Positions 60,916-64,000 of a stretch of 64,000 nucleotides of DNA are shown one piece after another; positions within the stretch are counted from its first letter, which is position 1; each line of letters begins with the position of its first letter. Both the position numbers and the translations under genes were made by a program. The notes under the pieces were generated by a model, which saw nothing but the letters and a program-made list of their open reading frames with translations, searched no databases and was not told the DNA's origin. Origin of the DNA: Candidatus Zixiibacteriota bacterium (GTDB taxonomy: Bacteria > Zixibacteria > MSB-5A5 > UM-FILTER-46-8); the NCBI GenBank assembly GCA_026983835.1, contig JALSTH010000009.1, forward strand, positions 1 through 64,000. The letters run 5' to 3'.

Positions 60916-61191
60916 ATGCTGACCCGTAGAAAATTTATTATTTCCTCCTCTATTACTTGCGCCGGACTGGTTTTTCTAAATTCGTTTCCCATTCCCTTGA
61001 GCAAACCGCCAAATGGAGCGGGCGGATCGATAACGAATAAACGCATACTTTATGGGAATGCGAGATACGGTTGCTCGACACCTAAAACCTGCCCCGAATA
61101 TTTGGAGGGAGTAGCATCCGGTGTCGTTTCCTTCGAGCATTTCGCATTTACGGCGTACGATGGCGGCATATATCATCAGCGATTTGCTTAG
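60916..61191 (+). CDS. Tiny protein with twin-arginine signal
   Basis: 91 residues. The N-terminus reads MLTRRKFI followed by a hydrophobic stretch (~8-25), matching a Tat signal (T-R-R-x-F-I). A Tat lipobox is not obvious. The ~60-residue mature part has two Cys in 'RYGCSTPKTCPEYL' (CxxxxxC) and no known domain. TAGGAGATAGG precedes the ATG at a good distance. The last 32 bp overlap the start of prmC. Tat export normally implies a folded or cofactor-bearing protein, which would be remarkable at this size; the frame could also be a truncated remnant. Confidence 0.5.
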   Translation: MLTRRKFIISSSITCAGLVFLNSFPIPLSKPPNGAGGSITNKRILYGNARYGCSTPKTCPEYLEGVASGVVSFEHFAFTAYDGGIYHQRFA

Positions 61192-62017
61192 AAAGATAAT
61201 TGCTACTCTGAAGGAGAACGATGTTTCGGAACCGGAGGTTTCCGCAGAGCGGATATTATCCCACATAACCGGATTAAGCCGCGCCGATTTATATTCCGCT
61301 ACCGATAAAATTATCCTTGATCCCGAAATTCACAGAGCGAAAGCAATGATGGAAAGACGGATAAGCGGCGAACCATTGGCTTACATTATTGGCGAATGTG
61401 CATTCTACAACATTAAATTGAGAATCGACAATAGGGTTTTGGTGCCGAGGCCCGAGACGGAAATTCTGGTTGATGAAGCCATAAAAAGGCTCAAAGATAT
61501 TAGAGGAAAGAAAAAGGTGGCGGACATCGGGACCGGGTCCGGGAATATCGCTATCAGTTTGGTTTTTAATGTGAGCGATTTAAGGGTTATTGCCACCGAC
61601 ATCAACCGCTCCATAATAGAATTAGCTGAAAGCAATGCCATCTTAAATGGTGTCAGCGGTAAAATTAACTTTCTTGTTGGGGAGTTGTTCGAACCTTTGG
61701 TGGATTATAGAAATAAATTTGATGCGGTAATTTCCAATCCACCTTATATCGGCATTGACGAAAAAGATAATCTTCCGATTGAAGTGCGGAAGTATGAACC
61801 AACTGAGGCTTTGTTTGCCGGTGATGACGGCCTATCGATTATAAGAAAGATTATTGAGCAAGCGCCCGAGTATCTTAAACAAGGAGGTTTCCTTGCGATG
61901 GAGATAGGGTATAAACAGGGAGCGGAAGCAAAAGAATTGATGAGCAGCCGATTCGGCGGTATCAAAATAATAAAGGATTATGTCGGCAGGGATAGAGTTG
62001 TCATTGGAAGCCTATAG
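61160..62017 (+). CDS. prmC: Peptide chain release factor N5-glutamine methyltransferase
   Basis: 285 residues from ATG 61160. The N-terminal helical domain is 'SAERILSHITGLSRADLY' and 'RISGEPLAYIIGECAFYNIKLRIDNRVLVPRPETEILVDEA', the classic HemK/PrmC linker. The SAM site is 'VADIGTGSGNIAISL' and the catalytic motif is NPPY in 'DAVISNPPYIGI'. It methylates the GGQ glutamine of release factors. A longer in-frame start exists at 61121, but the chosen ATG gives the usual length. prfA is not nearby. Confidence 0.94.
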   Translation: MAAYIISDLLRKIIATLKENDVSEPEVSAERILSHITGLSRADLYSATDKIILDPEIHRAKAMMERRISGEPLAYIIGECAFYNIKLRIDNRVLVPRPETEILVDEAIKRLKDIRGKKKVADIGTGSGNIAISLVFNVSDLRVIATDINRSIIELAESNAILNGVSGKINFLVGELFEPLVDYRNKFDAVISNPPYIGIDEKDNLPIEVRKYEPTEALFAGDDGLSIIRKIIEQAPEYLKQGGFLAMEIGYKQGAEAKELMSSRFGGIKIIKDYVGRDRVVIGSL

Positions 62018-62081
62018 ATGAGAAACCAAATAATTTACTCGGAAAGGATTATTGGGCGGAGGAGCGTTTCGATCCCTTATT

Positions 62082-62567
62082 TTAATCAATTTCGCCGAAC
62101 TCCTTGAGCCAGTAGTTTATTTCTTCCTCCGATATGGACTCGGGCTTTTCCGGTTTGCCTTTGTGTTTGTGTTCGACTTCCCCGAGGATTTCTAAAAACT
62201 CTTGAGCGGAGATAACATTTTTTACGGATGATTTTACATAAATCCCAATATCTTTGTAATCGGAGGAAACTACCGTGATTTGTGAAGTATCGTCCGCTGT
62301 CTTAACGATATTACGGATTTTATTATCGGCGTTGGTTCCCTTTGAAAAGATAACTTTTACGCCCGGAGGAGATTTCTCCTTCTCGATTACTCCCATCTGC
62401 CCATCGAAAACCACTACCGAATGCTGTCTTTTATGAACATAGAGGTTATATAATTTCTGTAGCAATTGTTTCCTGGCGGTTTCGGGTTGATTTTGCATAT
62501 ATTTTGCGAGACTCGCGTCGGCAAAAATTACATTATATCCATCGACTAAATAATACATTGTTTTCAT
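62082..62567 (-). CDS. YacP-like NYN-domain nuclease
   Basis: 161 residues. PIN-like NYN domain with 'YYLVDGYNVIF' (first acidic residue), 'VVVFDGQMG', 'ADNKIRNIV' and 'ITVVSSDYKDIG' with Asp residues of the metal site. In Bacillus the relative Rae1/YacP is a ribosome-dependent mRNA endonuclease; other members are less studied. The C-terminal ~35 residues are charged. It is convergent with prmC (65 bp apart). Confidence 0.85.
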   Translation of the reverse strand: MKTMYYLVDGYNVIFADASLAKYMQNQPETARKQLLQKLYNLYVHKRQHSVVVFDGQMGVIEKEKSPPGVKVIFSKGTNADNKIRNIVKTADDTSQITVVSSDYKDIGIYVKSSVKNVISAQEFLEILGEVEHKHKGKPEKPESISEEEINYWLKEFGEID

Positions 62568-62658
62568 TTCAGTTGTGCAAGTATGTTGAAACTCTCGGGG
62601 TAATTATATTATAAATTTATATGTAATTCAAGGTTTTTGGGATTTCTGCTTTTAATAG

Positions 62659-62685
62659 TTGACCATAAAGGATTGATATTATAAT
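62659..62685 (+). promoter_or_regulatory. Predicted promoter upstream of the 62.7-kb membrane protein
   Basis: TTGACC (62659-62664), 15 bp spacer, TATAAT (62680-62685), 37 bp upstream of the start codon. The spacer is short, so moderate support only. Confidence 0.4.
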
Positions 62686-62721
62686 TTATGAGTTGATGAA
62701 TTTAATTTAAGGATAAAAGAA

Positions 62722-63573
62722 ATGAAAACTAAAAACACAATATTATGGGTTTTAGCTTTTTTAATCACAATTGCTTTCGCAGTATATCAACGGACTACGG
62801 GACCTACTTATCCGATGAAAGGGAACGGTGCTTTAGGTGGTTCAGTAATCGAATATAAATTGGATAGGAGCCACGGCGGAGACGATGATTCCAGGGTAAG
62901 CATTAAAATACCGGACGGTTCGATAGAAGGAGTTTTATATTATAAGCGTTATAAAACCGATGATGCTTGGACTATGGTGCATATGAATTATGATGGCGAT
63001 GAGTTAGTTGCTTATCTTCCTCATCAACCGCCGGCGGGCAAATTACAATATCATATAAAATTGAATCGGGGAAACAGTGAAGTAAGGTTACCGAAATATA
63101 CCGATGTGGTGATGAGGTTCAAGGGGAATGTGCCTTTATGGATTCTAATTCCCCATATTCTGCTGATGTTCACCGCTATGTTGCTTTCAACCCGTACGGG
63201 ATTGCAAGCATTACTAACCACCGATAAACTGAAATCATTATCTTTTTATACAATAATTATATTATTCTTCGGCGGGCTTATTTTTGGACCTATTGTTCAA
63301 AAGTTTGCTTTTGGGGAATATTGGACCGGGATACCCTTCGGGATAGACCTAACTGATAATAAAACCTTAATTGCATTTATAGGTTGGTTGATCGCCTTGA
63401 TTGCCGTTTATAAGGGTAAAAGCCCTCGCTTGTTTGTAATAGGGGCATCAGTATTAACCTTATTAATATTTATGATTCCGCATAGTGCGTTGGGTTCCGA
63501 GCTTGATTATTCAACCGGGAATATCAAGCAGGCCGGTTATTTCCTAAAACATATTTCGTGGCTGAAGGTTTAG
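62722..63573 (+). CDS. Conserved multi-pass membrane protein of unknown function
   Basis: 283 residues. One N-terminal helix (~8-22), a ~110-residue beta-rich extracytoplasmic domain ('YKRYKTDDAWTMVHMNYDGDELVAYLPHQPPAGKLQYHI'), then about five membrane helices (from ~139 to 263). The signature stretch 'FGEYWTGIPFGIDLTDNKTLIAFIGWL' is one I have seen in unnamed membrane proteins of FCB bacteria, where it is usually described only as hypothetical. Function is unknown. It precedes a cysteine desulfurase gene by 73 bp. Confidence 0.72.
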   Translation: MKTKNTILWVLAFLITIAFAVYQRTTGPTYPMKGNGALGGSVIEYKLDRSHGGDDDSRVSIKIPDGSIEGVLYYKRYKTDDAWTMVHMNYDGDELVAYLPHQPPAGKLQYHIKLNRGNSEVRLPKYTDVVMRFKGNVPLWILIPHILLMFTAMLLSTRTGLQALLTTDKLKSLSFYTIIILFFGGLIFGPIVQKFAFGEYWTGIPFGIDLTDNKTLIAFIGWLIALIAVYKGKSPRLFVIGASVLTLLIFMIPHSALGSELDYSTGNIKQAGYFLKHISWLKV

Positions 63574-63646
63574 AACGGCTATCCTTATGAAAATAATGCG
63601 GATTTGATGTCGATTTTCTTTCGCATAATAAATTAAGGAATATAAA

Positions 63647-64000
63647 TTGAGTAATATGGAAAATAAAATAAGATTTTTCGATGGCTCATCTACAACCCCT
63701 GTCGATGTACGGGTGGTCGAGAAAATGTTGCCCTACTTTACCGAAAATTACGGCAATCCCTCATCCCATATCCATACGCTCGGCGTATCGGCAGGTAATG
63801 CTTTGGAGGAAGCGCGCCGCAGTGTCGCTGAAATGCTAAATGCCGCCAATAATGAGATTTATTTTACTTCGGGGGCTACCGAAGCGAACAATATCGCTCT
63901 TTTAGGTTATCTCAAAGCTCATCCGAATAACGGTAGGCATATTATCCTTTCGGAGATAGAACATTTTTCGGTGCTGAATATTGGATATCGCTTAAGGCGC
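63647..64000 (+). CDS. Cysteine desulfurase (NifS/IscS family), N-terminal part
   Basis: 118 codons to the window edge. The start is taken as TTG at 63647 with AGGA 7 nt upstream; an in-frame ATG at 63656 is the alternative but would be too far from the site. 'FFDGSSTTPVDVRVVEKMLPYFTENYGNPSS' is the NifS/IscS opening (usually DNNATTP). The PLP phosphate-binding motif 'YFTSGATEANNIALLGY' and 'SEIEHFSVLN', with the His that stacks on PLP, are present. The PLP lysine and catalytic cysteine loop lie beyond the window. It supplies persulfide sulfur for Fe-S clusters or tRNA thiolation. Confidence 0.93.
   Translation, partial: MSNMENKIRFFDGSSTTPVDVRVVEKMLPYFTENYGNPSSHIHTLGVSAGNALEEARRSVAEMLNAANNEIYFTSGATEANNIALLGYLKAHPNNGRHIILSEIEHFSVLNIGYRLRR

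Noticed and set aside
1-64000. Mobile elements, prophage, CRISPR-Cas or a defence island
   Set aside because: No transposase, integrase, recombinase, Cas or toxin-antitoxin signature was seen. The single methyltransferase remnant has no restriction partner.

Overview
The window is 64 kb of bacterial chromosome, densely coded on both strands, and carries mostly housekeeping and envelope genes. I see no CRISPR array, insertion sequence, phage gene or integrase. Lineage clues point to the FCB superphylum outside Bacteroidota, for example a Zixibacteria-, Marinimicrobia- or Cloacimonadota-like candidate phylum; this is inference, not a placement. Three surface proteins end in the C-terminal 'YPNPF...GIYFY' type sorting domain of type IX secretion (T9SS) cargo or a short form of it. 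A PorV/PorQ-like protein and a large TonB-dependent receptor sit beside one of them. Unlike Bacteroidota, most genes have strong Shine-Dalgarno sequences (AGGAGG), and recognisable promoters are sigma70-like (TTGACA, 16-17 bp, TATTTT or TATAAT).

Layout. 1-1.2 kb: N-terminal part of a secreted PPC-domain protein on the minus strand, behind a small coupled ORF and two tandem promoters. 1.3-6.9 kb: tRNA-Ser, an orphan QmoC-like Fe-S membrane protein, a giant carboxypeptidase-regulatory-repeat surface protein, tRNA-His and tRNA-Glu. 7.0-10.6 kb: minus-strand operon for a TPR protein, a FadL-like channel and an esterase lipoprotein. 10.9-16.5 kb: acyl-CoA metabolism (ADP-forming acyl-CoA synthetase, 3-hydroxyacyl-CoA dehydrogenase, crotonase), plus an internally deleted DNA methyltransferase and an SPFH lipoprotein. 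16.7-23.0 kb: an isopropylmalate/homocitrate synthase-like enzyme, both subunits of an aconitase-family dehydratase, MnmE and an isocitrate/isopropylmalate dehydrogenase-family enzyme. Their specificity residues do not match plain leucine biosynthesis. 23.3-32.1 kb: a surface module of TonB-dependent receptor with calcium-loop repeats, sorted cargo-like protein, PorV-like protein and large lipoprotein.

32.1-42.3 kb looks like one 10-kb minus-strand operon: RicT-like PSP1 protein, MetG, a TatD-radical SAM fusion, KsgA, an outer-membrane barrel, two related lipoproteins, a degenerate deacetylase-like protein and a divergent PdxJ. It runs from a good promoter at 42.3 kb to a hairpin at 32.1 kb. 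42.4-49.3 kb: GH57 glucan-branching-type enzyme, DUF3467 protein, thioredoxin-type arsenate reductase, PurL, a DMT transporter and a small charged protein. 49.4-53.8 kb: a secreted subtilase with an eight-repeat propeller, and a class II aldolase with a cysteine tail. 54.0-64.0 kb: GyrA, ComEA-like and PilM-like proteins, RsmD, CoaD, a TldE-like protein, a small barrel, a tiny Tat-signal protein, PrmC, YacP, a membrane protein and the start of a NifS-like cysteine desulfurase.

The least ordinary items are the divergent PdxJ lacking several catalytic residues, the TatD-radical SAM fusion, the mixed-specificity 2-oxoacid elongation cluster, the uncharacterised envelope genes inside the translation operon, the calcium-loop insertion in the TonB receptor and the methyltransferase deletion remnant. 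All assignments come from reading motifs by eye; no database search was run.
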